DNA of 64,000 nucleotides, taken from contig NC_086250.1 in NCBI RefSeq assembly GCF_021018805.1, positions 62,621,322 through 62,685,321 on the forward strand, given 5' to 3'. Below the pieces are notes generated by a model. It saw only the letters and a program-made list of their open reading frames with translations, had not been told where the DNA came from and did not search any database. The position numbers and the translations under genes are program-made. The DNA comes from Prinia subflava. Taxonomy: Eukaryota; Chordata; Aves; Passeriformes; Cisticolidae. Of the stretch, positions 24,201 to 37,900 are shown piece by piece; positions within the stretch are counted from its first letter, which is position 1; each line of letters begins with the position of its first letter.

Positions 24201-27100
24201 ATATTCTATTTTACAGGTAGTCCCAGTTAAGGAAGAGTTCCTTAATCAATACAATGATCTTACTGCCAGCAGCACGGGCTATTGAGTGTTATTGGCATTT
24301 CATCACTGCAGCAAAAACAGATGACTGAAACGGGGAGAACTCATTTCTTTTAAACCAGGCTACAGTCAGATAAAGTGCATTCTGAACTGAAAACTAGATA
24401 ATGAATAGCTGGATTGCTTCTGTCCTCTTTTAGAAGGTAGAGCAGGATGTATCAGGAGGAAATTCCTTCCTATTTAGGACATGGTTAAAACTGCCATCTA
24501 TGTATCTCATTTCATGAGACGTGTATTCCAGAGGGAAGGAAGAGAATAGTCAGAGATGAGTGATGAGGATCACTTCAAGGAGTAATGACAGAAAGCACCA
24601 CAACAAGTCCTTTCTGAAAATTATGGATCTGTATATAGAAAATATGCACATCTCATGATTCTGTGGCTAGGGTTTTCAAGGAATACCTCTATCCCACTGA
24701 AGAACAATAGAAAATCCATGAGACAAATCATAAGAAAAAAGCTCTTCAAGTATATACTAGGAATAAAAAATCATGTTATATAATTCTTGCTCACATTTTG
24801 GATGGGTTCTTCTCACCTCCTTTCTTGAGAAACTCACTTTCCTTGAAATGTGATCACCATGCATGCTTCTACTATAAAATGTATTTGTATTAATAATTTA
24901 ATGATAGCTGAGCTGCACAAGGTCATTTGTGTTCTGTGAGGTAGAGGTTATTTTACTAGATTTGAAAATGAAGGAATGAAAGAATCATGACATGACTCAG
25001 TAAAAATGTTTTTTTACTTTAGGATCTAAATATTCTAATCAATAACACTGTGGAATCATTGCTCCCTGAGGAAAGAAACAAATTAATAAATAAATGTATT
25101 TAACTGGCATAATAATTCCTTAGACTTTCAATTTCAAGACAGAGTTTCTTTGGCATAATTGGCCTTTCTTGTTTTCATTCCCTGACCTTAATGCCCATCT
25201 TTCTCCCTTTCTGGAGTATTACCAGTAGATTAATAATTTTGAAAGCCAGCCAAGCTAACAGTGGTGGTGGTGACAGTAGATTTTGGTATTTCCTTGGAAC
25301 ACTGAATTGTGCAGCTAGTGAAACTGATTTGAGAGATGATAAAATAATCTATGGTCTGTAGGCTATTGTAGTTTCTGATATCTGTATCCTCTCTAAAGGC
25401 AAAGTGAAATAAAAACATATTCCTGACAGAATGCACAAAATAATCTCAGGAAATGTTCTCAGGAAATAGTTAAAAGTCTGTGTAAACAACAACAACAACA
25501 ATAATCTATCAAGTAAGATGACTTAATCTTTAGATACCCAAATCACAGAGCAAAACACCTAAACCCCAACAGTCCAATAACTGAAGTACAGAGAGAATAA
25601 AAAAGAGTACATTTCCTCCTCCCATCAAATGAACTCAGATGCAAGCAGAACAAACAGCAGCATTAGGCACGCCTGGAAATAACATAGCTGACATAATTAC
25701 AACAGAAAAAAAATTAAAGAAATAAAACCCACTCATGTACCATGGAACTTATGCTTCAGCAAGTATGAGATCGATGGATTATATGGCTTTTGAAGGCTTT
25801 CATTTACAGTTAAATCCAAACTGAAACACTGGAGCATTAAAGCCAGAAAAATCCAAAGGTCAGCATTTTTTTCAATGAACAAAGTATTAAAAGTACTCTC
25901 TAAGTGAGCACTTCTTTTGTTATATAAACCCCTGTTCACTGAACCGATTTCCTGTTAGTAGACTGAACCATGGATTAGGTACATTTGGCTTGAAGAATGT
26001 CACTAATGAAACAAATCATCAGGAAAGGAAAGAGAATTTTAAAGTGTGCTTAGCACACTGCAGGGTCAGAGTGACGAGGCTTTGCAGAGCAGGGTGGGAA
26101 CTCAATGGAAAGAAATAAGGGGGAAAATATGAGTGTATTAAAAGGGATTGATGATGTGGCTTTAGAAAGCTGAGCCTTCTGAAAGGGGTACTTGGAACTG
26201 AGGTAGCTGATGAAATATAAATGTCAACAACCATTATAGCTTAATGTAAGTGAAACATTTGTAGTACAAAATTATAAAGAAGGGTGGCTGTAGTTGAAGT
26301 TGGTCTGGGTTAATGAATGCTGTATGTTCTTACAATTTGGACCAAACAATTTCTAGTCAGAGTTTCTGGCTTGCACCAATAATGTTATCATTAAAATGGT
26401 GTAATTTTAAGCAAGTCATGACTGCAATGCCTCAGTTTACCTGTTTATGAAACCAGAATGGGATTAACTATGCTGTGGGGCTTAATTATGCTCATAAGGT
26501 ACAGGGGATTATTGTAGGAGATTTATGCATGTGAATTTTTACGAGCATAACATCTGTATCAACAGTTCTTTGAAAAATAAAAGACATGTAATCTGCAGGA
26601 TTGGAGGTGTAAAGATGGTACTTTTTTCCATCATTGTATAGTAAATTACACATAATTAGAAAAAGCAAAACTAAGATAAAATGGGAAAACTTTATAATTG
26701 TGCTAAGAATACAACACTCATCATCCCACATGTAAAAATCTAAAACCTTCTGGGTATTTTTCTGATATTGGTCTGGAAGATATTCAAGGTTACGCATCAA
26801 AATCTAAAAGTCTATAGTTCATAATGGTGCCACATACAAACCATGACTGGATCCTTGCTCCAATGCCACGTGATACCTTTAGTTATGACATTTACCATGA
26901 AACTTCAGAACATTGTTACATATACCTTTTTCTGGATACTGTCATGCTGAAAAGGCAACTGCATCCTCAGCACCTCTCTAAATGTCCTTGCTTCTTCAGA
27001 TAGTGAGAAACTTGCATGTGTGGTGCCTTTGACGTACCAAACAGTCCCAATTCAGTTCTAGTGTCTTTCATTGTTTATTTTTTTTCCTTTTAGTTTGGGT
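21281..27100. other. unique AT-rich non-coding sequence
   Basis: Nearly 6 kb with no supported gene, retroposon or CpG cluster. It holds a short (AAC)n repeat near 25485. The open frames, up to 93 codons, are chance-like, have no domain, and overlap on both strands. Confidence 0.65.
25485..25505. repeat. (AAC)n microsatellite
   Basis: Six AAC units followed by AATAAT. A second AAC repeat lies near 32464. Confidence 0.9.
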
Positions 27101-27108
27101 AACTTAAT

Positions 27109-27159
27109 GGGGTTTGTTTTGTGGGGATTTTTTTGGTTGGGTTTTTCTTTGTTTTGTTG
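27109..27159. repeat. G/T-rich low-complexity tract
   Basis: T runs alternating with G runs (GGGGTTTGTTTTGTGGGG, then TTTTTTTGGTTGGGTTTTTC). It lies about 115 bases from an A/C-rich tract of complementary type at 27276-27300, so the two could pair as a loose inverted repeat. Confidence 0.8.
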
Positions 27160-27275
27160 CTGTAGAAGGATTCTATGTTTCAGTTAGGTTTTCAATCTTA
27201 AGACAACATTCCTATATGGCAGAAATCAGATACAAACCTGTATCCTCCTACATTAAGAAATTACATTCTCTGATT

Positions 27276-27300
27276 AAAAAAAAACCAAACCAAAAACCAA
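27276..27300. repeat. A/C-rich mixed tract
   Basis: Nine A residues followed by CC-AAA-CC-AAAAA-CC-AA. Same class as the tracts near 15679, 30171 and 52697. Confidence 0.85.
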
Positions 27301-30170
27301 CTTTGTTAACACACAATTAAGATTCTCCCTAGTATCTCTTACAGAGCATCACTTCAGAAAAATTAAGCCTTCTGAAAAGCATAAAATAAAGAATTACAGT
27401 ACATGACAGCTCAGTCTAACTCACTCCAATTTTACCTCTGCAAAAGCCACTGGGAATATCTGTGACAGCCCATCTCCAAAAGCAGTGCATGACAGGGCAG
27501 AGTGGTGAAATATAGAGTGAGTTAAAGGGAAAAAAGTGTTTCTGTGAAGTAAGTGAAGTGCTTTTTCCATGATTCTTTTATATTATCTGCAAAAACAGAA
27601 TGCAAAATATATACAGCAGGCCATGGATTAGCAAGGGCAGCACTAAGGTTAATTTTAAATTTCCTCATTTCCCACAGTTATAATTTGACAGGTCAAAGCA
27701 GTGGTGGTTAGCTTGTGAATCAGGCTACAGAGGGAAATTTATAGATGTGCAGGTAACTCATATATTTCAGTTAATACATTGGACTGCTTTCCATAAACAT
27801 TAATTTTGTTTTTGTGAAGATCTGTGGATGAGAAAATTTAAAAGCAAATCCATTTTTATACAAGATTTGAAGCTGATTTAGGTGGATATAGCTATTGCAG
27901 AAGTTGAAAGCTGAGTTACTGTTGCAATTAGGCAGAAGGAAGTTGGGTTTTTTTCCACTCCTGACTACATTACTACAGCACAAGAGTAATTATCGTTCCC
28001 ATTATTTCTATAATTCCCACCACTGGTTGCTGGAGTTACTAAGATACTAAGAGAGATGGATTGTTAGTTTTTCTCAAACCTAAATAGCATCAAGCTCTGT
28101 GTGCTACACTACTTCTAAGTAGAAAAAAGAAGGCAGATGTTTTACAGATTTATAGTTTTGAAAGAATATGTACAGGCCCAAACTTTCCTGGCCTCAGGCT
28201 CCTTGCAGGGGGTTCTTAATGATCAGCATGAAGCCTGGATGGTGAAGGAGTGTCCTGGGTTGCTGGTTCTTTGTGAAAGAACGTGCCTGGTCCCTGAGCA
28301 TGGGAAAATGAACTGCTTGTTATTTAAGTTATAACCTGAGCTGGATGTTATGGAGCAGAGAAATATATAAATGTTACTTTATTTCCTCCCAGCCCTTGTG
28401 TTCATGACTGAAATTCTTTGTTTCTTTTTACGTGATTTTATATGCCTGCCCCTGGCCATCTCTAAATCATTGAACTTACCTTTTAAATTGCAGCTAAAAA
28501 AAAAAATCAGACATAATATAGGCAGAGGTTGGAAAAGAAAGTTCTGGACAAAATTTAAAACAAATCAGCAAAATATATAGCATTTATGTAGCAAAAAATT
28601 CCCACATTTTTGAGAGCTATCTCAAAATGCTTCACCCTATTTTTTTTTTTTTACTTAAACACAGATAGTGCAGAAGTACTGTATTCTTGAAAGAAGAGAT
28701 AAAAACTACAGAAAAATGTATTGGGGGGGACAGATGTGCTCTCACTATTGTCAGTTTCTGATGTCATGAAAGGAAATGGGGCAGACTCAGAAGGAGACAG
28801 TTTTTCTAGGAAATTTTTTTCTACCATAAGAACCAGTTAAGGGTTTGTCTCTTAGAAAGTCAGCCCCAAGTTTGTTCCAAACTTTTTCTGGGTTTGGGGA
28901 TGAGATTATTTAGAATAAATAACATTGTGCAAATTGAAAAGTCAGATCTATGCTTTAAAACCCATTCAACTTAGCATGGAAAACAGCAAATCATTATGGA
29001 TCTTCTGAATTAAAGACAAAATTAGATGTCTATACATACTCAATAGAGAGGATACAATTGGAAGAAGTACCTAGTCTACAGGAATTTTAGAAGAAGAAAT
29101 TAAAGTATTTGAGTTTATCTAAAGAGGTCTTCAATCACAGTATTTGGGTAGCTATATTCAGCAAACTGTGAGTTGATTTGAAATGGAAATATATATCTTT
29201 AGAGTAAAAGGAGTGTGCAGATGGTCTTGGATGACTGAGAAACAAAACGAGTACTAGCACAAAATGAGCACAAACTGTTCATTTTATGAGTTGTCATGGA
29301 GAGAATTATGAATGGAAAATATCCTTACTCACTAATGAAGGCAGGAGAGGCCTGAAAGCTGCATTAATTATACTGTAACTGCATTACTCCAGTATGGACA
29401 ATTTGTTGAACAGTATTTCTTATTTCAAGTGCTGACAAACTACTGTGTAAAATTTCATGCAAACACATCACTTTTCTGAAGAGCAAAACAAAACATTTAG
29501 ATTTGAAGGAAGTAACTGGCTATATGGAAAAAGTTTGCTCATTCAGCAGAAGTGAACATGCCAAACCTGAGAAAAGGAAGGAAAGAAGGCATTTAATTTT
29601 CATTCCAGGGCAAGAGACTAAAGGCAAACAGAAATCTCTGTGTTTCTTTCTGTAAAGACAGAGAGGGATAGGTGATGCAGAGTAAATTAGCAAACACAAG
29701 TACTGACAAGAATGACCAACTGATTATAATTTGGGAGGTTAGGTGAACTAGCACTTCAGGTATGATATCAGTATATTACTGATTGATGAGGATTCGGTGA
29801 TTGAATAAGTTGCTAAAGTTGTTATAAAGTAAATTTATTCATTTAATAGTTGATCTGTTAGAAAGGAAGATTGCCCAACAATATAATGTGTCACTTTTCC
29901 AAACTTATCACTGGAGGACTTGCAGTAGAGTACTTGGGAATAGGATTTTCTAATTCCTTCCATAACTAGGAAAGCAAATGCCACAGGAAACCAGCCTTTG
30001 AAGTGCTCTGTTACCTACTCACTACAACAAAAAATAAAAAATTACATGTTTAAGTACTTGAGATAGCATTTAAAATCAGGCACATTCAGGATCCATGAAG
30101 ATCAGTAGGAACAGATGATGTAAAACTGAATGTAGAAGCTTATGTTTGAGACAATGGCAAAGTTAAGGAA

Positions 30171-30200
30171 AATAAAAAAAAAAACCAAACAAAACCAACA
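30171..30200. repeat. A/C-rich mixed tract
   Basis: An A-rich run (with one T), then AAAACCAAACAAAACCAACA. Same class as the tract near 27276. Confidence 0.85.
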
Positions 30201-31649
30201 TTGCATTTCAGTCACCAACTGTGAGTCCTCAAATCACACTTTTACTGGTCATGTACATCTCAAGATGTTCATCATCTTCTGTCAGTGTGCTGGCAGGACA
30301 GTAGGAGCACAGGAGAAAAAAAAAGCCTGATTTTCATTTGATAGCAAAAATGCACCAGTTGGGATGCAGCACAATGCTGGTTCCAGAGGCAGTTCCCTCA
30401 TGTAAGGTAGTTTGCAGATTTTGAGATAATTCTGTTTAAAGCAAATTCCTTTCAGATTGCCGCAGCCTTTAGTTATAATTTGATGGGTACACAAAGAAAA
30501 ACTCAATATCTACTTTAATTAATGATACTGCCATCCAGAGTGGTGTAAAAACAGGTGTGTATATTGGGGACATGCACCTTTTTTTTTTAATAGAATCAAT
30601 TCACTGAGAGGTTTGGTGCTTCAAAACTAATGTAACATATAATACAGTGTTATTTCTGAATAAGGAATAATGCTTGATTTTCTTACTCTCCAAGCACCTC
30701 CAGAAGCAGCTTATTTCTCTAGCTAAACTCAAATAAAGTCATATACATAATAAAATTAAAATTCATGACCCATGATTATCTTTCTGCACCATTTTCTTCA
30801 GCTATTTTATTCAGTCTGAATAGAATTCAGTATTTGCTTTATTTCTCACCTTGTATATAAGAGGTTGTCATTTGCAGTCTCTGCATCAAAAGAGAGATAA
30901 GCATTCTTAGATGCATACATGTGGTACACAGACAATACATCACAAATTTAATCTCAATATTTGTAAAACCTTTCTTGTTCACTAAAGAATTTTTTTTTAA
31001 TTTCTTTTGTCAGTTTGTAGTTTTCACGGCAAATGAAAACTGGTGGCTACCCAGTAACAAGCAGTGGATTTTAGTGGTTAAACTCAACAGGTGCAGGTGC
31101 TTTATTTATGTTTATATTTGCAAGAAGTCCCCATTTTGTGAAATGAAAAAATGAAAATTTTCTTTTGATTCTAGTAAATGTAAAATGTTTAAAATGATTG
31201 TATATTCAAATGCAAAAATATAGGTATTTGTGAGGTAACTAAACAACTGATTTTGAAAGTTCTCCTTTACTGCATTTCACGCCACAAAATTATTTCTCCT
31301 TTTCATAGATTTTTTTTCATTAATTATTTTTAGGAATTTACATTAAGATTTACATTTTTTTTTTATAAAGTGCTTTAAAACCTACTTGCTTATATTGAAT
31401 TGCCAGTTTTCATAGGTCACCTTGGATTTGTAGTTCATTGGAGGAAGGAAGCAGGAGTTTTGGTCTTACATTTGGTTGTTTTTTTAAAACCCAAGAGGTC
31501 TATGAGTGAGACTCTCTCAGCCACTGCCTGATCAAGGTCTTTTCAGCTGTTTTCTGAAGGGTTCAGCAATAATTCTTTCCAATGACCTTAGCTGACACTT
31601 CAGCTGCTGAGTTTTGGGTTATAAAAGCAAAAGTAGGCATTCATGGCCT

Positions 31650-31698
31650 TTTTTTGTTTCTTTGTTCATTTGGGTTTTTTTGTTTTGTTTCTTTTTGC
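31650..31698. repeat. T-rich tract with G interruptions
   Basis: T runs separated by single G residues or short GGG runs (TTTTTTTGTTTC-TTTG-TTC-ATTTGGGTTTTTTTGTTTTG). Confidence 0.8.
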
Positions 31699-32463
31699 AA
31701 ATGTGCCTAGTAATTCATACCATCACACAATGAATAAAACCCAAGAGTTGCACAGTTCCTCACAATGTTCCCCAGCCTGGCTCCCATCTGGTGGGAGAAG
31801 AGCTGCTTGACATAAAGTGGAAGTGCTTCCACCTCAGCTTCCACACCAAGTCCGTAAAGTTCCCTATCTCCTCATGCTGCCAATCCACATCAGTGACAAT
31901 GACTGATTATCTTGCATGATTTTAATTTAGGAGCGATAAATGACAATAAAGAATTAATTTTTGCTCTGATATCTTTGTTAACAAATGCAGAAGTCTCCCC
32001 TTTAAGCAAATTTTACTAGAAATATAAATGGATAAGGTTTGCAGACACTGACATTCTTTAAAGAAAAAACATTACAGTAATAATAGTACATTATGATATA
32101 ATGACTCTATCCATATTACTCTTTCAATATTTTAGGGGACTTGCACTTTATTCAACCCAGCTCCAACAAAAACCAACTTCCAGAATGCAAATGAATGCCT
32201 AAACCCAATATCCCACTACTTAAAATTCTGAGGAATATTTCAGGTGGAAACAACTGCATTCCAATCTTAGCTTTCATACATAATGTACTACACAACAATG
32301 GCAAAGTCAAGTAAATTCTGGACATCTGTTTCTCTCCTAGCATGAACAGTTCTTACTTTTTTGTGATAATTAATCAAATTATAAGTTCCTTTGCATTCAT
32401 GTAACATCACTACCAAGTCTGAGGTCACCTCAAAAAGAAAGTATTTTTTCTCCAGTGCATTTA

Positions 32464-32486
32464 ATAACAACAACAACAACAACAAA
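32464..32486. repeat. (AAC)n microsatellite
   Basis: Seven AAC units ending in AAAATC. No repeat body is attached. Confidence 0.9.
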
Positions 32487-34013
32487 ATCTCACTTTTATA
32501 CAATGCTTTATAAATGTTATACTTTCGAATAAAAAACCTGCAATATCTAGTTTCAAAAAAGTTGAAAGGAGATATTTTCCTTCCCTCTCTGTAATTCATC
32601 TAAGAGCTTAAAGCAAAGATCTCATGGAGTTTATCCCTGAACTGCATTTTTCAGGAAACATACTATTATTCAGAAAAAAAGTCACCAATAACTAAGCCTA
32701 TGATTATCACTTCCTTAATGCCTTGTATTATGGATGTGCACATTTAAGTGAAAAAGAAGGAAACTAAAAGATTTTGTGCTCTTACAGTTTTATGCTTATA
32801 CTTGTAGATTTGTGTATTTTTCGATCTAAGACACATTTTAAAAGACATTTCAATATGCATCTACAAATCTTAAAAACACATATTTTAAAAACCAGAAACT
32901 CCTAAATTATAATATGCAGAAAATTGTAATGGGCAATACCTAACTACTCTGAATAGCTCTCTTCAAAGATTTGTTTCATTTTGTTTACAAAATCCATTGT
33001 TTCTGAGAAGTGTTCTAATTAACAGCTTAGGCACAGTTATAAAATACTTTCCATGCCAGCTGCTTTTCTCTGGTACAAGACAGATAAGGAAATAAATAGG
33101 TTTGCCCTTCCAGAAATGCAGTTAACCCTTTTAAGTCAGCTGATCCATTCCAAAGCAATTTCCCTTGACATAGTTGGTACTTTATCCAATAAAAGAAAAA
33201 CAAGCCAAATTCAATTGAACATTAATATAGGTTTCCTTCTAGCTATCATTCTAATTAATCACACAGTCAATAATGAAATATTTCTAACCTTATTTGTAAC
33301 AAAATATAGATCTAGATCCACTGCTTCAAAGGGAATATTTCTTTGCTCAGTAAAATTTAAAACAGATATGTAAAAAGTCAAGCTAATGGGAACATTTCAA
33401 AGCAGTCCTGTTTCCATGTGAGAAGTGTGCCTTTGCCTAAACTGCTATTCTTTTCAACATTATTGTATAGTGTCAAGTGATTTATACAGTGAAAGATAAT
33501 CACTCTATAAATACATGAAAGATAATTTAGGATGTATTTGCAGTAGGAAAAAATCTTTGCAACTGTGCCCACTTACTGGTCTAGCTCCTGAAATCTTCCT
33601 CTTTGGTTTATTCCTATAGTTTAACACTGAGAAAGGCACAGCAGTTTTTGTCAGAGCAGAGTGAATTTGCCTTGGCTTCATCCTCTCTCTCTCCTCCTCC
33701 GTTCATTGTGCTGGTTCAAGGTGCTGATCTGTCCCAAAGCTGACCAAGGTCCTTTTATAGGAAAAATCCTGTCCCAAGCCTGCTTACAAGCCACACAGTG
33801 CCCATGCCAGCACAAAGGAGTAGGTGCTCTTTAAGATATGACTACTCTGAACTTAAGCATAATTGTTTCCTCTACCCCCCAAAAATTCTATTCTGTATTG
33901 CAGCAGCCTGTCCACAAAGAGTGCTTTGAATTTCACAGACACCTGCTAAGCAGGATGCTTTTGTTGCTTCATTGTTACTCATATTACAGATCTGCACATC
34001 ACAGATTTACCTC

Positions 34014-34975
34014 AAAGGCTGGACTTTGGGTGGCTTATCACAACTCTTTGCACCAGCAGTTCAAGAAGTCTCCAATCCACCTCGCAGTCCATTTCTCTAA
34101 TCCATACTTAATCAGTTAGTCTATGAGCATAATATGGGAGATAGTGCAGAAAGCCTTGCTAAAGTCAGGATGTACATCATCTCCTGCTCTCTTCTCATTC
34201 ACCAAGCTAGTTATTTTACTGCACAAAGGCATGATCAGGCCTGATTTCTGCTTCATAAATTCACGCTGATTATTTCCAATCACCTTCTTGTCCTTAGTGC
34301 ATTTAGTAATGGCTGCCAAGATTTTTCGCTCCAACCCCTTCTCAAGGACTAAAGCGAGGCAGGCAAGCCTGCAGTTCCCTGGATCCTCCTCCTTTCTCCT
34401 CTTAGATATATGAGTATATTTGCTTTCTTTCAGTCCTCAGGAATGTTTCCAGACAGCTGTGACCTTTCAAATACAACCAGCAGTGGCCTTGTGGTGACTG
34501 GCCAGCTCCCCCAGCACTAATGGGTAAAAACCCTCTGGGATGCACTCATACGTTTGCATGTCCTATCCTGCCCTGCCTGCTTGAGTGTTCCCTTATCTGG
34601 TCCTTCTTCCCTAAGGGTAATTCTTCCCTTCTCCAGACTCTCACTGGCTTCAGGGACCTGGCACTGCTGAAGCCAGTCTTACCAGTAAAGACCAAAGCAA
34701 AGAAGACACTGGGCACCTCATCCTTTCCCACATCCTTCATCACCAGGTACTCTCTACAGTTCAGTAGCAGGAACACATTTGCCCTATTTTTGTTTTTTTT
34801 TTCTGCAGATATACCTGTAGAAACCTTCTTATTGCCCATCATGTTCCCTACTGGATTCAAATCCAGAAGGGCTCTGACATTTCTAACCTTGTTCCTGCAT
34901 GTCTGTCCAGTGTTTCCATATCCCTCCCAGATCACACCTCCCTGCTTTCACCAGTCAATAGTGGTTTTGGTGCAA
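34014..34975 (-). mobile_element. CR1 LINE fragment, ORF2 linker and reverse-transcriptase region
   Basis: Read on the minus strand from 34975 down, the translation follows CR1 ORF2 in order. First comes the pre-RT linker (WEGYGNTGQTCRNKVRNVRA, near 34930-34875), then KDEVPSVFFALVFTGKTGF, matching the family's 'FFASVFTGKT' landmark. Next is an EEDPGNCR-like block near 34395-34375. A clear RT block, VHPDFSKAFCTISHIMLID, ends at 34116 and continues as KYGLEKWTARWIG to about 34050. Frames shift between the linker and RT parts, and a stop follows LID, so no protein is made. Both the 5' endonuclease part and the 3' end are missing. A 172-codon plus-strand frame over it is an antisense artefact. 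Confidence 0.92.
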
Positions 34976-37900
34976 ACTAAGATTACTTGCAGAGTTACAC
35001 TTATGCTTTGTGTGTATATAAGTTTTAATTCTATTTAGTACTTTAGTGTATTTTTTCCTGATGTTGAAAACATTGTTGTTTTGAAATTCACTCTCTTGGA
35101 CAGTTACACATTTCTAAAAAATAATAATTGCAAAATTCGTAACTCATTATAATTACCAAGTTAATTCTGACTACAAAGCAAAATGCTTCATTGCCAAATC
35201 ATGGTTTTCCTTCATCCAATATAATCATTTGATTAGGCATTCTGTTGCATATTTCCCTAATGGTTTTAATTTTTTCCTCTGGAGACTGAATTTTTAGTCT
35301 TGTTTTTTAGATGAATGTCAGAGCTGATAAAGAATCAACTTACTTCTAGTTTGTTCACAGATAATGATAATAAAATGGGGAAACATCAAGGATGATTTAT
35401 TATACCACACTGAGCAGTGAAGGAAAAAAAATGTCAGTTGTGCTCACTGCATTTTATTTAAATGAATGTGATAATGTCCTCCTTCTCCATCTTTCCCAAA
35501 GTAATGTTTATTTGCATCTGATTTCCCAACAATACTACATCACAAAAAGGAAAAAAAAAAAGACATTTCTGAAAGCACAGCTCAGCTGGTAGACTGAGCA
35601 TGCACTGGTGTTTGCAACTTAACTGTTAAACCCCTTGCTTGCTGTATTTCTAGATAGCACTGATTGTCCTCTTTAAGCACCTTTTCAAATGTGACATACA
35701 CTCTTAGGAGAAATTAACTTGCTGGGGACTGATAAGCAGTAACAGCACATGCCAGCAGGAGAGATGTAACTCTGCAGGGAGCAGTGCACCTCTGCTCTGT
35801 CTGGTGCATTGCTTTGGGTACCAACTTCTACTGTGGTTCTGTGTGGTTTCCACAGCAAATGTGTTCAGGATTTCCACTGACTCCAGTATAAAGTGTCTGC
35901 ATCCACACTTGGCCCCCCATGTCTGCATAATCCTTTGCTGGACTGACCAAGGGGTATTGGCCTATGGTCTAGTTGTTGTACAAAAAGGGGATAAGACCCA
36001 GATCCCTTTCTTATAGTTGCAACACCTCTGTAAATCTGGGAATAGTTTCTATAAAAGCCAAAACAATCCTTCAAAATGAATACTGTTTCCCTTTCTAAAT
36101 TCAGCCAATGTGAATTAGCAGTATAAAAATACTTTCTCAATAGATTTACACTTGAGGAACAGAAGGCATTTATTTCTGTTCTTACACATTATAGTAAATA
36201 AGAAATAAAATATTGGGTAAATAACTTTTTTCTTTTTTTTTTTCCAAAAAAAGTAGATTTCCAGTGACACAAGGGACTGATTTCTATTTTTGCTGCTTTG
36301 CAAGATACTGCAATGTCCTCTAAGACCAAGGCAAACCCACCTCCTGTTTAGCAGAATCTGAAGATGGCTCTTCCTGTCCTGACATCCAGAAATATCAGTT
36401 ATGGAAGAAACTGGTTCTGTTAGTCCTTGAAAATGGCTTGATAATGAGCATAAGAATAATGGTACAAGGGAGAAAAAGGTTTATAGCTCTGTCCCTTAAA
36501 GTGTGGCCAGTGTGGTACTGTCAGATCTGCTGCTTCGTGGCATGGTGGTGGCTATGAAAGATACTCGTGAGCTCCATCCCTCTTCTCATGCTTCCAACAG
36601 ACTTCTGTGAATGAACAGGAGGCAGGAGAGGAGACTTTACCCTTTTCCAAGCTTGGAAGCTCTCTTTGCCTGAATTGTCACTGGTGTAATAGGACATGAA
36701 GAGCTTACAGTTAGGATGACAGACTATTGTCTGTTTTTAGGAGACAAAGTGGCAGAAACTGCCAAGTGTGAGTCCCTTGTGTGCTTGTGTGTGTAAAGTG
36801 AGAAAAAGGGGAGCCTGGAATAAAAGCTTTATTTAGAAGCAGCATGAAAGCTGCTTGCAGGCTTATTGCTACTAGGATCTTTTGTACTGAGAGATTTCAA
36901 AAGAAAATGTAATACAATTTTAAAAAAATAGAATTTGTCCACATTCTCAAGCCTGAGATTACTTTATGAGTGGAGACAGTGAACTGCACACTTCCCAGAA
37001 GAGGGTATGTTGTTTTGTTTTGGATTAGGAGAACAACACAAACTCCTCACAAACAATCTAAGTGATTCTAGGACTGAATTCTTCCTAGCAGAATTTGAAA
37101 ATATATTTACAGACACATGGATAAATTGCCATCTTTAGTATTTCTTAATAAGTGGCAAAAACCCTTTCAGCTCCACTTTCACACTGAATGTTGAGCTGAT
37201 TATCCACAGTTTATCTATCAATGATGAAGATAAATATTTCAGAGAACATGCGACAGGATGATTTTTGACTGGTCAAGGCAAATAGTTCTCAATTAACAAG
37301 ACTTTCACTGCAAACAATAGGAATCAATAGAAAAAATGCTTGCACGATCAGAGCCAACCTCTGAGCTCTAAAACAGATTAAAGAAATTTTGAAGCTGCTT
37401 TAGTCTCTGAATAGGTAAGAATTCGGAACTTATATTCATTTTTGAATACTGGAACTCATTTTTTAAGTTTTAAATATGATGACAAAACTATATTGATGAA
37501 TCTCATGAAATAGAACAGACAATTTAAAGGAATATTAAGGGGTAGATCTTACCTGTTTCACACTGAGGAACACTTCTACTTCACAGAAATTGATATGTCA
37601 ATTTGCAGACTAGATGGGGCTGTAATTTTGGCTAATTTTAGCAACAGGAATGATAGATGTCAAATATAACCTAATCATCTAGTCTGCCTTACAAAAAGAG
37701 ACAAGAATGTCCACAGGGCAATGTTTTCCACTTTGCTTTAGTACTTAACTTATCTGGGGAATTAACCTCCAGCACCACCTATCTCTTTCTGCTGACTGTT
37801 AGGAAATCCTAGGCAACTATCTCAGATTTATATGTTTAGCAGATTATTACACCTTACTTGTGAACACTTTTAATGCACCTCAGGAAAAAAAAATGTCTGC

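Larger units (their letters stand above)
27101..34013. other. unique AT-rich non-coding sequence
   Basis: Nearly 7 kb without a supported gene. G/T-rich tracts lie near 27109-27159 and 31650-31698, A/C-rich tracts near 27276-27300 and 30171-30200, and an (AAC)n repeat near 32464. The longest open frame, 106 codons at 33053-33373 on the plus strand, has no recognisable domain and no convincing splice signals. Confidence 0.6.

Noticed and set aside
33053..33373. 106-codon plus-strand open frame
   Set aside because: AT-rich codon content, no domain and no exon signals.
34520..35038. 172-codon plus-strand open frame
   Set aside because: It lies antisense to a CR1 ORF2 fragment whose minus-strand reading matches reverse-transcriptase landmarks. 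The plus-strand frame has no motif.
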